64,000 nucleotides of DNA from Flavobacterium supellecticarium (GTDB lineage: Bacteria > Bacteroidota > Bacteroidia > Flavobacteriales > Flavobacteriaceae). The notes under the pieces were generated by a model that searched no databases, was not told where the DNA came from, and worked only from the letters and a program-made list of their open reading frames with translations. The translations under genes and the position numbers were made by a program. Positions within the stretch are counted from its first letter, which is position 1. Each line of letters begins with the position of its first letter. Positions 1 to 8,181 of this stretch are shown here, one piece after another. The stretch lies in NCBI RefSeq assembly GCF_004801375.1, contig NZ_SSNZ01000001.1, positions 806,001-870,000 on the forward strand, written 5' to 3'.

Positions 1-62
1 TGGAATTTGTACATCCAAAAACCCGGGAAACACTCCGCTTTGAAGTCAAAGAGTCATTTTAA
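1..62 (+). CDS. C-terminal end of an unidentified protein (partial)
   Basis: Reading from base 3, an open frame of 19 codons ends with TAA at 60-62. The peptide has the pattern HPKTRETLRFE followed by VKESF. A HP-x-T-x-x-x-L-x-F-E ending is common at the C terminus of RluA/RluD-type pseudouridine synthases, so that is a guess, not an identification. The stop overlaps the stop of the convergent AraC-type gene by four bases. The rest of the gene lies outside the window. Confidence 0.4.
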   Translation, partial: EFVHPKTRETLRFEVKESF

Positions 63-970
63 AGCGTTGTTTTGGGCACGACCGGAATACACAAGGTAAG
101 TCTGCATTTCTGCTGTGGATGTTCCTTGTAATTATTCCGAATGATTTCAAATGGCAATTCTTCCGCCGGGCGATAGTCGTTTTCATTCATCCAGATATAT
201 AGCGATGACCAGGCTTTTTCAAGATCGGCAAGGTCGATTTCAAAATTGGCGGTAATACATTTTCCGGGTGACAGGTTTTTAAAGAAAATACCCGGCTCGG
301 TTTGAGTTTCCCGATCGACCACTACTCCAATTTCCATACGGACTTTTTCCGGAGCCGTAATTTTAAAACTATCGTGATAAATTCGGATCGCTGCTAACTT
401 TTCAGGGTTTGTCAGTTTATTTTCCAACGCAAATTCAATCACTTTTGTAAAAGCCGTATCCAGATTTTCTATACCGATATGATTCGTATACATCATTGGA
501 AACGCAACCATTTCTTCTACTGTTATTACTGCATTCATTTCCATCCAGTTTTTAAGATTTTCGATACGCCAAATATAGGCTTCAAATCCCTGAAAAATTT
601 GTCCATTCCTGCTATTTTTAATTTTATCATACCGACTACTACGCTGTTTTCGGAATGCTGTCGGGCTAACCGAATACCGTTTTTTAAATGCCTTTGTCAG
701 CGCCGCATTATCCGAAAAACCATATTGAAAAGCCAAGGTTCCTATCGTTTCCTTCGTATCCCTGATTAATAAAGCCGCGATCTTTTCAATCCGTTTTCTA
801 TTGTAAAACTCCAATAGGGTTTCGCCCGTATAGGCTTTAAACAGTCGTTGAAAATGAAAGGGCGAATAATTTGCTACAGTAGCGATTTTTTCTACCGACA
901 ACGGTTCTTCCAGATGTTGCTCGATAAAATCCAGGGCTTTCCCCAGCTGTTGTAAAGGTAAATCAGCCAT
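59..970 (-). CDS. AraC-family regulator with C-terminal GyrI-like domain
   Basis: A 303-residue transcription factor. Two helix-turn-helix units of the AraC type occupy about residues 8-108 (PFHFQRLFKAYTGETL in the first, GFSDNAALTKAFKKRY in the second). Residues 145-300 look like a GyrI/SOUL small-molecule-binding domain, which in this family (Rob, SoxS-like and multidrug-sensor regulators) binds hydrophobic ligands. The DNA-binding part is N-terminal, the usual order for AraC-GyrI fusions. It stands alone, convergent with the partial gene to its left, and the next gene to its right is on the same strand but separated by a terminator. Targets cannot be inferred from position. Confidence 0.85.
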   Translation of the reverse strand: MADLPLQQLGKALDFIEQHLEEPLSVEKIATVANYSPFHFQRLFKAYTGETLLEFYNRKRIEKIAALLIRDTKETIGTLAFQYGFSDNAALTKAFKKRYSVSPTAFRKQRSSRYDKIKNSRNGQIFQGFEAYIWRIENLKNWMEMNAVITVEEMVAFPMMYTNHIGIENLDTAFTKVIEFALENKLTNPEKLAAIRIYHDSFKITAPEKVRMEIGVVVDRETQTEPGIFFKNLSPGKCITANFEIDLADLEKAWSSLYIWMNENDYRPAEELPFEIIRNNYKEHPQQKCRLTLCIPVVPKTTL

Positions 971-1012
971 ACGATAGTGCTACAATCCGGTCGAAGGTAA
1001 TCAAATTGAATT

Positions 1013-1041
1013 AAAAAACGCTACCGGTTTGGCGGTAGCGT
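1013..1041 (-). terminator. Intrinsic terminator of the small barrel protein gene
   Basis: A 9-bp stem ACGCTACCG / CGGTAGCGT with a 6-nt loop; on the minus strand it is followed by six T residues. It lies just downstream of the gene ending at 1070. Confidence 0.8.
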
Positions 1042-1069
1042 ACAGCAGTTCCTAAATTTTAAAAAAGGA

Positions 1070-1570
1070 TTAGTGTAGTTTATACGCCACACCTACCCCA
1101 ATAGCAGACACTGTAAAGTTATCGGATATTCCACGGTAAAAGGCGAACAGATCGAAATTATCTTTGTTCCATCCTACTTTACCCTGATAATACAAACCAC
1201 CGTCGGCGTTATTCAGTCCAATTCCATAACCGATATCTGCGGTGTAGAAAATATTGTGATCAAATTTTCCACGACCCGAAGCCGCTACCGGAATATAACC
1301 GAAATCGTCGTAGGTAAAATCCATACCCGCCACCGTTACCGTTTTACCAAAAAAACGGGAATATCCGGTTGCGATCCCCAAATCCAGAAAGTCTTTTACT
1401 TTATAAAAGTAAACGGCACCATCTATTCCTAAATTAAATGACGAAACATCAGCAGCATCGCCAATCGGGAAACCGGCGTGTACACCAACTCTGATATCCT
1501 GTGCACTCAAACTTTGAGAGAACCCGGCCACAACAGCAACCAGGAACAAGCTTTTCAATTTTGAAATCAT
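1070..1570 (-). CDS. Small outer-membrane beta-barrel protein
   Basis: A 166-residue protein with a Sec signal peptide (MISKLKSLFL start, cleavage likely after SLSA). The mature part alternates short amphipathic beta strands rich in Gly, Tyr and Phe and ends in KLH after a final strand, the pattern of an 8-stranded OmpX/OmpW-like barrel with porin_OMP_bbrl-type character. Length fits that class. It is monocistronic with its own terminator. The substrate or role is unknown; such barrels in Bacteroidota are often annotated only as porin-family proteins. Confidence 0.7.
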   Translation of the reverse strand: MISKLKSLFLVAVVAGFSQSLSAQDIRVGVHAGFPIGDAADVSSFNLGIDGAVYFYKVKDFLDLGIATGYSRFFGKTVTVAGMDFTYDDFGYIPVAASGRGKFDHNIFYTADIGYGIGLNNADGGLYYQGKVGWNKDNFDLFAFYRGISDNFTVSAIGVGVAYKLH

Positions 1571-1694
1571 ATTTAATGCGTTTAGTGTTATCTATTAAAA
1601 ATAACTATTTAAAACCGCTGTATTCTACTTAAAACCACTATTTTATTGACAAAATAAAGTACTGATTTTTAGGCTTTAAAAAACGTAAAATGCC

Positions 1695-2726
1695 CTATTT
1701 CACAAGGGTTTCTTTTATTTCATCCAAAAAGTTATAAACCGGAAAAGCATCCCCTTGATTGGTAAGTACAATAATTGTCGTATTATTTTTTAAATCGCGC
1801 CAGAATAAACTTCGGAAACCTGCTAATCCGCCGGTATGCATGACTATTTTTCCAGTATGTTTATTTTCAACAAACCAGCCCAATCCATAAGGCCCCAATT
1901 TACCGTCCGGGAAAACCGGTAAACGGTACATTACTTCCGTATTGTGTTTAGCAAGCAATAAGCCGTTACGCAATGCCTTATCCAATTTATATAAATCATC
2001 AGTTGTCGCATAAATACCACCATCGCCGGTTGTGAGTTGTGTGTAATCATCTTTTACTTTATTCTTCGTATACCCGATAGCTTTAGCGGGAATATCCGGT
2101 TTTGTTTCATCATATACCACCATATGCTGCATTTTCAAAGGGTGGCTTATATTCTCCTCTAAAAACGTTTTTAATGATGTTCCGGAAACCTTTTCGATGA
2201 TCAATGCTAAAAGGATATAACCGGTATTACTATACTGATACTTCATACCGGGTACAAATTGTAGTTTTTGATTTTGTAACCAATGCATAACGTCTTTATT
2301 CGTTAGCGTTCCGGTTAACACATTTTCATAATCGCACACGCCCGAAGTATGCGTGAGCAATTGTCGGATTGTAATTTCTTTTAAATAATCCGGCAAGTCG
2401 TTTATATAACGATTTACACGATCGTCGTACGACAATAGCTTCTTTTGTTCCAACAACATGATACCGATAGCCGTAATGGGTTTGGCCAGTGACGCGATAT
2501 AAAACGGCGTTTCCTTTTCTAACGGCCGCTGACTTTTAAAATCGGCATAGCCCAAAACCGTATCACAAACCATACTATCGTTTTGTACAATCAAAACAGC
2601 ACCATTCAGTTTCCCTTCTTTATGGTAATGCTGTACCACTTCTCTTGTCGTTTTTCGATCCATTTTACGGCAACTACAGAAAAAAATGCTACTCAAAAGC
2701 AGTAAAACGGCTATTTTTTTTATCAT
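1695..2726 (-). CDS. Serine hydrolase, class C beta-lactamase / DD-peptidase fold
   Basis: A 343-residue exported protein. The N terminus has a hydrophobic segment ending in FFCSC, which could be a lipobox. The three motifs of the penicillin-recognising fold are present: SLAK (Ser79, Lys82), YSN (Tyr165-Asn167) and HTGG near residue 297. The family (Pfam Beta-lactamase, PF00144) covers AmpC, D-aminopeptidases, esterases and peptidoglycan DD-peptidases; HTGG in place of KTG is usual for the non-beta-lactamase members. The true substrate is therefore open. It stands alone; a radical SAM gene lies upstream on the same strand 42 bp away, so cotranscription is possible. Confidence 0.85.
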   Translation of the reverse strand: MIKKIAVLLLLSSIFFCSCRKMDRKTTREVVQHYHKEGKLNGAVLIVQNDSMVCDTVLGYADFKSQRPLEKETPFYIASLAKPITAIGIMLLEQKKLLSYDDRVNRYINDLPDYLKEITIRQLLTHTSGVCDYENVLTGTLTNKDVMHWLQNQKLQFVPGMKYQYSNTGYILLALIIEKVSGTSLKTFLEENISHPLKMQHMVVYDETKPDIPAKAIGYTKNKVKDDYTQLTTGDGGIYATTDDLYKLDKALRNGLLLAKHNTEVMYRLPVFPDGKLGPYGLGWFVENKHTGKIVMHTGGLAGFRSLFWRDLKNNTTIIVLTNQGDAFPVYNFLDEIKETLVK

Positions 2727-2768
2727 TCGAGGTTATGTTATGTATCGGACATTGCCTTTATAATGATG

Positions 2769-3884
2769 TTAGGCAACCGCAACATCGAGTTCTGTTGTAA
2801 TCGGTTTAAGAACACATACAATACAATCTTCGCAAAACTTTGGCGTTTCATTGTTGTACCACATTCTTCTTACTTCTCGGAACTGTTCGTTATTTAAACA
2901 ATTCAGTAGTCCGTCTTTAAAAACATTTCCATAATTCAATTCCTTTGGAAACGGTCGGGCGCAACACGGAATTAAATAGCCATCCCAGGTAACATAATTA
3001 TGCATCCACGGATAGATACACTTTTTAAAACCGTTTTCGGATTTGTAATCGTATAATGACAACGTTACGTTATCAATTTTCTTACTTACTTCGATCGTTT
3101 TATTTAAAACCGCGACATATTCATCTGACGTAAAAAAATCATAGTACGAGATATCATAACGGCTTACAGCGGTTATATTAATCGGATTCATATTAACATA
3201 CTGCACGCCCAGATCTTCTGCCAATTTTAGTATTTCGGGCATTTGGTGAAAATTCTCTTTGACAATGGTAAAATTAAACAGAATCGGAACGTCAAATTCA
3301 TCACAAATAGGTTTTATTTTACGGACATTTTCAACGAAAAAATCAAAATTCCCTTCCACTCTAACTTCATTATAAACGGCACCAATACCGTCTATAGATA
3401 CCTGAAGCTGATCCAGATAAGGAAGGATTCTTTTTAAATAATCGTAAGTAGTTGGTAAATGAGCATTTGTAGAGATAGAAGTCTGTATCCCCATTTTTTT
3501 GGCTTTGATATACTTGAGTACTTTTTCGAGATTTTTATTGATGAGCGTTTCTCCCATTCCGGTGAGTCCGATATTATCGACATAAGGCGCTACCTCATCA
3601 ACTATTTTCAGCATCGAATCGACATTAATCAAACCTTTATCCATCGCTTGTCCGGAATCATATTGAAGCGGACAAGTAATGCATTTCAGATTACAATGAT
3701 TGGTAACCTCCAAAACCACACTGGAAGGATAAACGACCCTTGTACTTTTGATCGCACTTAAATACAGAAAAGCGGATTTATTTCGAACGTACTTATAAAG
3801 ATTACTCCCTTTGGGTAAATTGCGAAGTCGTTTTTTAATTCTGTTTACTTTTCGGGGATTTAGATTAAAACCTTTTATTTTCAT
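2769..3884 (-). CDS. Radical SAM protein with SPASM-like C-terminal cysteines
   Basis: A 371-residue enzyme. The N-terminal basic segment (residues 1-50) precedes the radical SAM core, whose cluster ligands are C64, C68 and C71 (CNLKCITC). The C-terminal part has further cysteines (KKCIYPW, IPCCARPF, KFCEDCIVC) that fit an auxiliary iron-sulfur cluster of the SPASM/twitch type. Such enzymes modify peptides, sugars or tRNA-like substrates. No precursor peptide was seen next to it, so the substrate is unknown. It is followed, after 42 bp, by the serine hydrolase gene. Confidence 0.85.
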   Translation of the reverse strand: MKIKGFNLNPRKVNRIKKRLRNLPKGSNLYKYVRNKSAFLYLSAIKSTRVVYPSSVVLEVTNHCNLKCITCPLQYDSGQAMDKGLINVDSMLKIVDEVAPYVDNIGLTGMGETLINKNLEKVLKYIKAKKMGIQTSISTNAHLPTTYDYLKRILPYLDQLQVSIDGIGAVYNEVRVEGNFDFFVENVRKIKPICDEFDVPILFNFTIVKENFHQMPEILKLAEDLGVQYVNMNPINITAVSRYDISYYDFFTSDEYVAVLNKTIEVSKKIDNVTLSLYDYKSENGFKKCIYPWMHNYVTWDGYLIPCCARPFPKELNYGNVFKDGLLNCLNNEQFREVRRMWYNNETPKFCEDCIVCVLKPITTELDVAVA

Positions 3885-3995
3885 ATGTCTTAAAAAAATA
3901 ATTCTTTTCTTTCAAAAATAGAGTTATTTCCCTAAAAAACAACCGATTTACCAATTTATAACAGAAATTACTTATAACATTATTTTTTAACAGTA

Positions 3996-4724
3996 TCATA
4001 ATCTTATAACCGATTTTTCCAAATCATGATACAATAATAGCTTCCAGTTTTCCACACGAGCCTGTTGTTCCCATTTCTGACGTAATGCCATTGCCTTTTT
4101 CCCATCATAATCGGTTTTATAGGCGATATGGTATTTCAGATAGGATTCCTGCGGCAGATTATCGCCACCATAAAATACAATTTCATCCTGATCCCGGAAC
4201 CAAAACACCTGATGAAACGGCGAATGCCCACCGGTAACTTCAAAAGTAATATGTGCTCCGATAGTACCTTTATCGGCCTCCATATACACCACATTTGGCA
4301 ATTCCTGTAAGGCCTTTAACGTTCGCAAATTAAACGATGGATTTTCGGGTTGTGACAAGGCATAATCCATCTCTCTTTGTTGCAAAAACAAAGTTGCCTT
4401 GGGGAAATAGGTTTCAAAATGATCCGCATTAAAAAAGCCCAGTCCGTCGGTATGATCTTTATGCAAATGGCTTAACAAAACCTTTGTGATTTGTTCCGGT
4501 TCGTAGCCAGCGTCTTGCAATAACGAAACCAGAATCGGTTTACCGTTACGTTCAAAACCGAGTCCGGCATCAACCAAAAGCAGATCGTCCGGAAGTTGAA
4601 TCAGAAAAGGACATATTGCCATTTTTAACGCACCGGGTTCTCCTATTGGATTCGTATCTACTAAGGTAAATTCTTTTATTTTACTGGCCCGGAATATGCC
4701 TTCGCTAAGGGGTATGATTTTCAT
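3996..4724 (-). CDS. MBL-fold metallo-hydrolase
   Basis: A 242-residue cytoplasmic protein. The zinc motif HLHKDH lies at residues 86-91; further ligands are likely His in GGHSPFH (about 167), Asp in GGDN and His in LYHDLE near the C terminus. This is the lactonase/glyoxalase II-like group of the metallo-beta-lactamase superfamily (AHL lactonase or quorum-quenching relatives share this arrangement). The start is two bases beyond the MFS stop, so the two genes form one operon, divergent from a LysR regulator. A plausible role is hydrolysis of the compound that the transporter handles. Confidence 0.8.
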   Translation of the reverse strand: MKIIPLSEGIFRASKIKEFTLVDTNPIGEPGALKMAICPFLIQLPDDLLLVDAGLGFERNGKPILVSLLQDAGYEPEQITKVLLSHLHKDHTDGLGFFNADHFETYFPKATLFLQQREMDYALSQPENPSFNLRTLKALQELPNVVYMEADKGTIGAHITFEVTGGHSPFHQVFWFRDQDEIVFYGGDNLPQESYLKYHIAYKTDYDGKKAMALRQKWEQQARVENWKLLLYHDLEKSVIRL

Positions 4725-4726
4725 GA

Positions 4727-5971
4727 TTAGAATTGTTCTTTGCTATACACTTCTTCTTTTATAATACTATTGGTTTTCATGCGTTTCCAATACAGGTAGA
4801 ATACCAGTATCGCTACAATACCAATGGCGCCCTGAAAAACCACCGTTAAACGCACCCCGATCGATTCGGCTACAACACCGGCCAAAAGACTTCCTACCGG
4901 AATTAGTCCCTGATAGCCCATTATATAATAACTAATGGAACGCGAACGCATACTTGGATGTGCATGGGTTTGGATATAGGTATTGATAGCTGATGTTTGT
5001 GCCATCATTCCGATACCGGCTACAACCAATAGGATAACCGAAACGGCGATGAGGTTGGAACCCGCCAGTAACATCACACTACTTCCCAACATAAAACCAG
5101 CTATTATGATGATTTTAATAATATGATCGAACTTTTTAAGATTTGCCAGATACACGGCACTTATCACCGCACCAAGACCAATCGCACTTTCGAACAAACT
5201 AAAAGTACTGGCCGTTCCGCTAAAAATATCTTTGGCAAAAACAGGCATCAGCGTATTAAACGGAATCACAATCAAGCTGTTCATTGAAAGTAATAAAATC
5301 AAACTGATCAACTCTTTTTCGTGTACCAGATAATGAAAGCCTTCTTTTAACTCGTACCATACATTATTAACCGGTTCGGTATTTTTTGAAATCCGGATAT
5401 CCATTCGGTACAAACAATACAATACCGGAATATAACTTAAAAAGTTCCCGATAAAACAGAAATCTTCGCCCAGAGTTCCCAACACTAATCCAGCCAAAGC
5501 CGGACCGATGATCCGGGCCAGGTTGGTCATCGTTGAATTTAACGCGATGGCATTGGGCAGATCCTCTTTATTCCCCACCATATCCATCATGAGCGTTTGC
5601 CGACAGATTACATCAAACGAATTGATCATACCCTGAAGCAAACTTAAACCGATCAGCGCCGGAATACTATAATATTTAAAGTAAATCATTATGGCCAACG
5701 TACCCGCTTGTAGCATTGAGATAACCTGACTTTTCATCATAATTTTAAAGCGATTGTGCTTTTCGATATAACTACCGGCAAAAGGCGATAGTACCAAAGA
5801 AGGAATCAGACTGGCAAAAGTGACCAACCCTAATAAAAAGGCCGATCCCGTAAGTCGGTAAACCAACCAGCTTACAGCCGTTTTTTGCATCCAGGTTCCC
5901 ATTAAAGAAATAGATTGTCCATAAAAGAAAAGCTGGAAATTTCTATACTTAAGTGACCGGAACATATTCAT
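4727..5971 (-). CDS. MFS transporter (EntS/MFS_3-like exporter)
   Basis: A 414-residue membrane protein with about 12 hydrophobic segments. The N-terminal pattern RNFQLFFYGQSISLMGTWMQ followed by AVSWLVYRLTGSAF is typical of the MFS_3/enterobactin-exporter group. It is the first gene of a two-gene operon with the MBL hydrolase (2 bp apart) and shares a 94-bp divergent intergenic region with a LysR regulator, which probably controls it. Function is likely efflux of a small molecule; the substrate cannot be read from sequence. Confidence 0.85.
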   Translation of the reverse strand: MNMFRSLKYRNFQLFFYGQSISLMGTWMQKTAVSWLVYRLTGSAFLLGLVTFASLIPSLVLSPFAGSYIEKHNRFKIMMKSQVISMLQAGTLAIMIYFKYYSIPALIGLSLLQGMINSFDVICRQTLMMDMVGNKEDLPNAIALNSTMTNLARIIGPALAGLVLGTLGEDFCFIGNFLSYIPVLYCLYRMDIRISKNTEPVNNVWYELKEGFHYLVHEKELISLILLLSMNSLIVIPFNTLMPVFAKDIFSGTASTFSLFESAIGLGAVISAVYLANLKKFDHIIKIIIIAGFMLGSSVMLLAGSNLIAVSVILLVVAGIGMMAQTSAINTYIQTHAHPSMRSRSISYYIMGYQGLIPVGSLLAGVVAESIGVRLTVVFQGAIGIVAILVFYLYWKRMKTNSIIKEEVYSKEQF

Positions 5972-6010
5972 TTTTACATCATTTTACACTACAAAGTTCC
6001 CTATAATTTA

Positions 6011-6018
6011 TAAATTTG
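6011..6018 (+). promoter_or_regulatory. -7 box of the lysR promoter
   Basis: TAAATTTG fits the Bacteroidota -7 consensus TAnnTTTG, 48 bases before the LysR start codon. No clear TTG box was found upstream at the usual spacing, which would suit a regulated promoter in this divergent region. Confidence 0.45.
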
Positions 6019-6065
6019 TAAAACGTTATTTTTCTATATCATCAATCGATAAAACCGATTTAAAA

Positions 6066-6953
6066 ATGGAACTACGTCAACTCAAATATTTTATAAAAGC
6101 CAAGGAATTACTCAATTTTACCGCTGCCGCCGAAGCGCTTAATATTAGTCAGAGTACGTTATCGCAACAAATCAAACAACTGGAAATCGAACTCGACACG
6201 CCTTTGTTTAACCGGATCGGCAAACGGATTACACTCACCGAAGCCGGAGCTCTTTTTTACAGTTATGCACTGCAAACCGTTAACAAAGCCAATAGCGGAT
6301 TAACCCTATTAAAAGACCTCGGCGAACTCAAAACCGGTGATCTTTCTATTGGAGTGACCTATGGATTACGCCATCTGCTCACACCGGCATTAATTGCCTT
6401 TCTGAGCGATTATCCCGGTGTTACCGTAAAAGTGTACTTTGGTACTTCGGAAGAATTACACGACAAACTGATCGGTTTGCATTTGGATCTGGTTCTGGCT
6501 TTTGAAGAAATCGTAGCCGACGAAAACCTGACGTATACACTATTGTTCGAATCGCCATTGTGTTTGGTTGCGGCATTAAATAGTCCGCTGGCCGCTAAAA
6601 AAGAAATTGATTTGACAGAAATACGTCAATTGCCTATTGTATTACCGGCAGCTGGTTACAGTACCCGTAAGTTTGTGGGTGATATCTTTGCCAAACACAA
6701 TATTCATCCGAAAATATCAGCCGAGATCAATGATATTCCTACTTTGCTCGATTTGGTAAAATCCGGAAAATGGTATACGATCCTGGCCAAAACCACTGTT
6801 GCGATCGACAAGGAGCTGGCTATTATTCCGATCAACAAAATCAACATGACCCGACGTGCGATGATCATCACACATCAGGATGCCTATCAGAAAAAAGCCG
6901 CCCGTTATTTTCTGGAACGACTCACGGTACCGCTTTCCAATTTCGGTATATAA
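6066..6953 (+). CDS. LysR-family transcriptional regulator
   Basis: A 295-residue regulator. The winged helix-turn-helix is at residues 1-60 (ELRQLKYFIKAKELLNF, then AAEALNISQSTLSQQI), and residues 90-290 form the LysR substrate-binding domain. It resembles the CynR/CysB-like group in overall organisation. It is divergent from the MFS plus MBL operon, the classical arrangement for LysR-type control in which the regulator binds the shared intergenic region and senses the substrate or product of the divergent genes. Confidence 0.9.
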   Translation: MELRQLKYFIKAKELLNFTAAAEALNISQSTLSQQIKQLEIELDTPLFNRIGKRITLTEAGALFYSYALQTVNKANSGLTLLKDLGELKTGDLSIGVTYGLRHLLTPALIAFLSDYPGVTVKVYFGTSEELHDKLIGLHLDLVLAFEEIVADENLTYTLLFESPLCLVAALNSPLAAKKEIDLTEIRQLPIVLPAAGYSTRKFVGDIFAKHNIHPKISAEINDIPTLLDLVKSGKWYTILAKTTVAIDKELAIIPINKINMTRRAMIITHQDAYQKKAARYFLERLTVPLSNFGI

Positions 6954-6960
6954 CAAAAAA

Positions 6961-6990
6961 ACCTGTCAGGTAAGACAATTCCTGACAGGT
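6961..6990. terminator. Terminator between lysR and the efflux operon
   Basis: Perfect 10-bp stem ACCTGTCAGG / CCTGACAGGT with a 10-nt loop. On the minus strand it is followed by TTTTTTG, so it best serves the efflux operon ending at 7044; on the plus strand the tail is CTTTCT. Confidence 0.8.
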
Positions 6991-7043
6991 CTTTCTATCT
7001 CGGGCAAATTATTTCTAACGCCCAACTCTTTTCTCTATTCTCT

Positions 7044-8180
7044 TTATTCTTCTCCGCTATTCATCGTTTTCATCAGCAGCGTATAAGCATTTTGGATAAC
7101 CAGTTTGGAACCCGAATTGATTTTATCGGATACAATTTGTTGCAATCCATCCTGTGCAATTCCTGCAGCTACCGGTATCATTGCAAAATGATTTTCCGGT
7201 TGTGCCTCAAAAACGTATTTTTTTCCTTTCCAATCCACCACACTAGCTTCCGGAACCGTAAGTGCCTTTTTATATTGCACCTCGATCGTACCGTTTACAA
7301 AGAGTCCCGGAAGTAAAGCCGGTTCGTACGATTCTACTTTACAAATTACCTCAGCAGCACGATCCTCATTTAGAGAATGATTAATATAAGCGATTGTTGC
7401 GCGGTGTTTTCGATCCGGTTGATCATTCGTGTAAACGTCCAGTTTTTGTCCGGTTTGCAGATAGGCAATATCTTTTTCAAAAGCAGTAAAAGACAGTACG
7501 ACATCCTGCATATCGATCAACTCAAACAACATTTCTGTCGGTCCGACATATTTTCCGATATTAATATTTACTTTCGACACCAGTCCGTTTACCGGCGATA
7601 CAATGGCAATGGACTTACTAATCGTAGCGGTAGACAATCGTCCGGTATCGATTCCCAGTAACGAAAGCTTTTGCCCCAATGAAGTCATCGTAATTCGCTG
7701 GGTTTCGCGTTCGCTTGTAATTTGTTCAAACAGTTTGTCGCTACTGGCTTTTTTAGCATTCAATTCTTTCTGACGGTTGTATTCCATTACGGTCAGATTG
7801 TATTTTTCTTTAGCCGTAAGATAATCCTGTTGCAACTGGATATATTGCATGTCTTCAATTTGCGCCAGTACTTGTCCTTTTTTGACATGCATACCCGGCA
7901 TTACGTTTGTTTTACGGATATAACCACCCAACGGAAACGTTACGTCCACGCGACTTCGTGGTGGTACAGTTACGGTTCCCTGTAAGGACAGCACGCCACT
8001 AAGTTCTTTTTCGGAGGGCTGTCCTACCTTTATTCCGGCATTTTGAACCTGTGCGGCACTCAGCTTTACAATGCCCGGCGTAGGTGGTGTGGCTTCTTTT
8101 GATGTTTCGGTTTCCTTTTTACTACAGGAAATCAATGTCAAAAATACGAATGCGACTATGGAGATGCTATACTTTTTCAT
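7044..8180 (-). CDS. RND efflux periplasmic adaptor lipoprotein (CusB/CzcB type)
   Basis: A 378-residue membrane-fusion protein. The signal peptide ends in a lipobox LISC with lipidated Cys19, followed by a charged linker. The lipoyl-like half motifs (VKKGQVLAQIED around residues 102-113 and SPVNGLVSKVNINIG near 194-208) flank an alpha-helical hairpin (about 115-185), followed by beta-barrel and membrane-proximal domains. It links the RND pump to the outer-membrane channel. The gene starts one base after the stop of the pump-channel fusion gene, so it is the last gene of that operon. Confidence 0.93.
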   Translation of the reverse strand: MKKYSISIVAFVFLTLISCSKKETETSKEATPPTPGIVKLSAAQVQNAGIKVGQPSEKELSGVLSLQGTVTVPPRSRVDVTFPLGGYIRKTNVMPGMHVKKGQVLAQIEDMQYIQLQQDYLTAKEKYNLTVMEYNRQKELNAKKASSDKLFEQITSERETQRITMTSLGQKLSLLGIDTGRLSTATISKSIAIVSPVNGLVSKVNINIGKYVGPTEMLFELIDMQDVVLSFTAFEKDIAYLQTGQKLDVYTNDQPDRKHRATIAYINHSLNEDRAAEVICKVESYEPALLPGLFVNGTIEVQYKKALTVPEASVVDWKGKKYVFEAQPENHFAMIPVAAGIAQDGLQQIVSDKINSGSKLVIQNAYTLLMKTMNSGEE

Positions 8181-8181
8181 A

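Noticed and set aside
2768..2774. GTTAGGC, matching the integron core motif, at the end of the radical SAM gene
   Set aside because: No long inverted-repeat partner and no composition change; a chance heptamer inside coding sequence.
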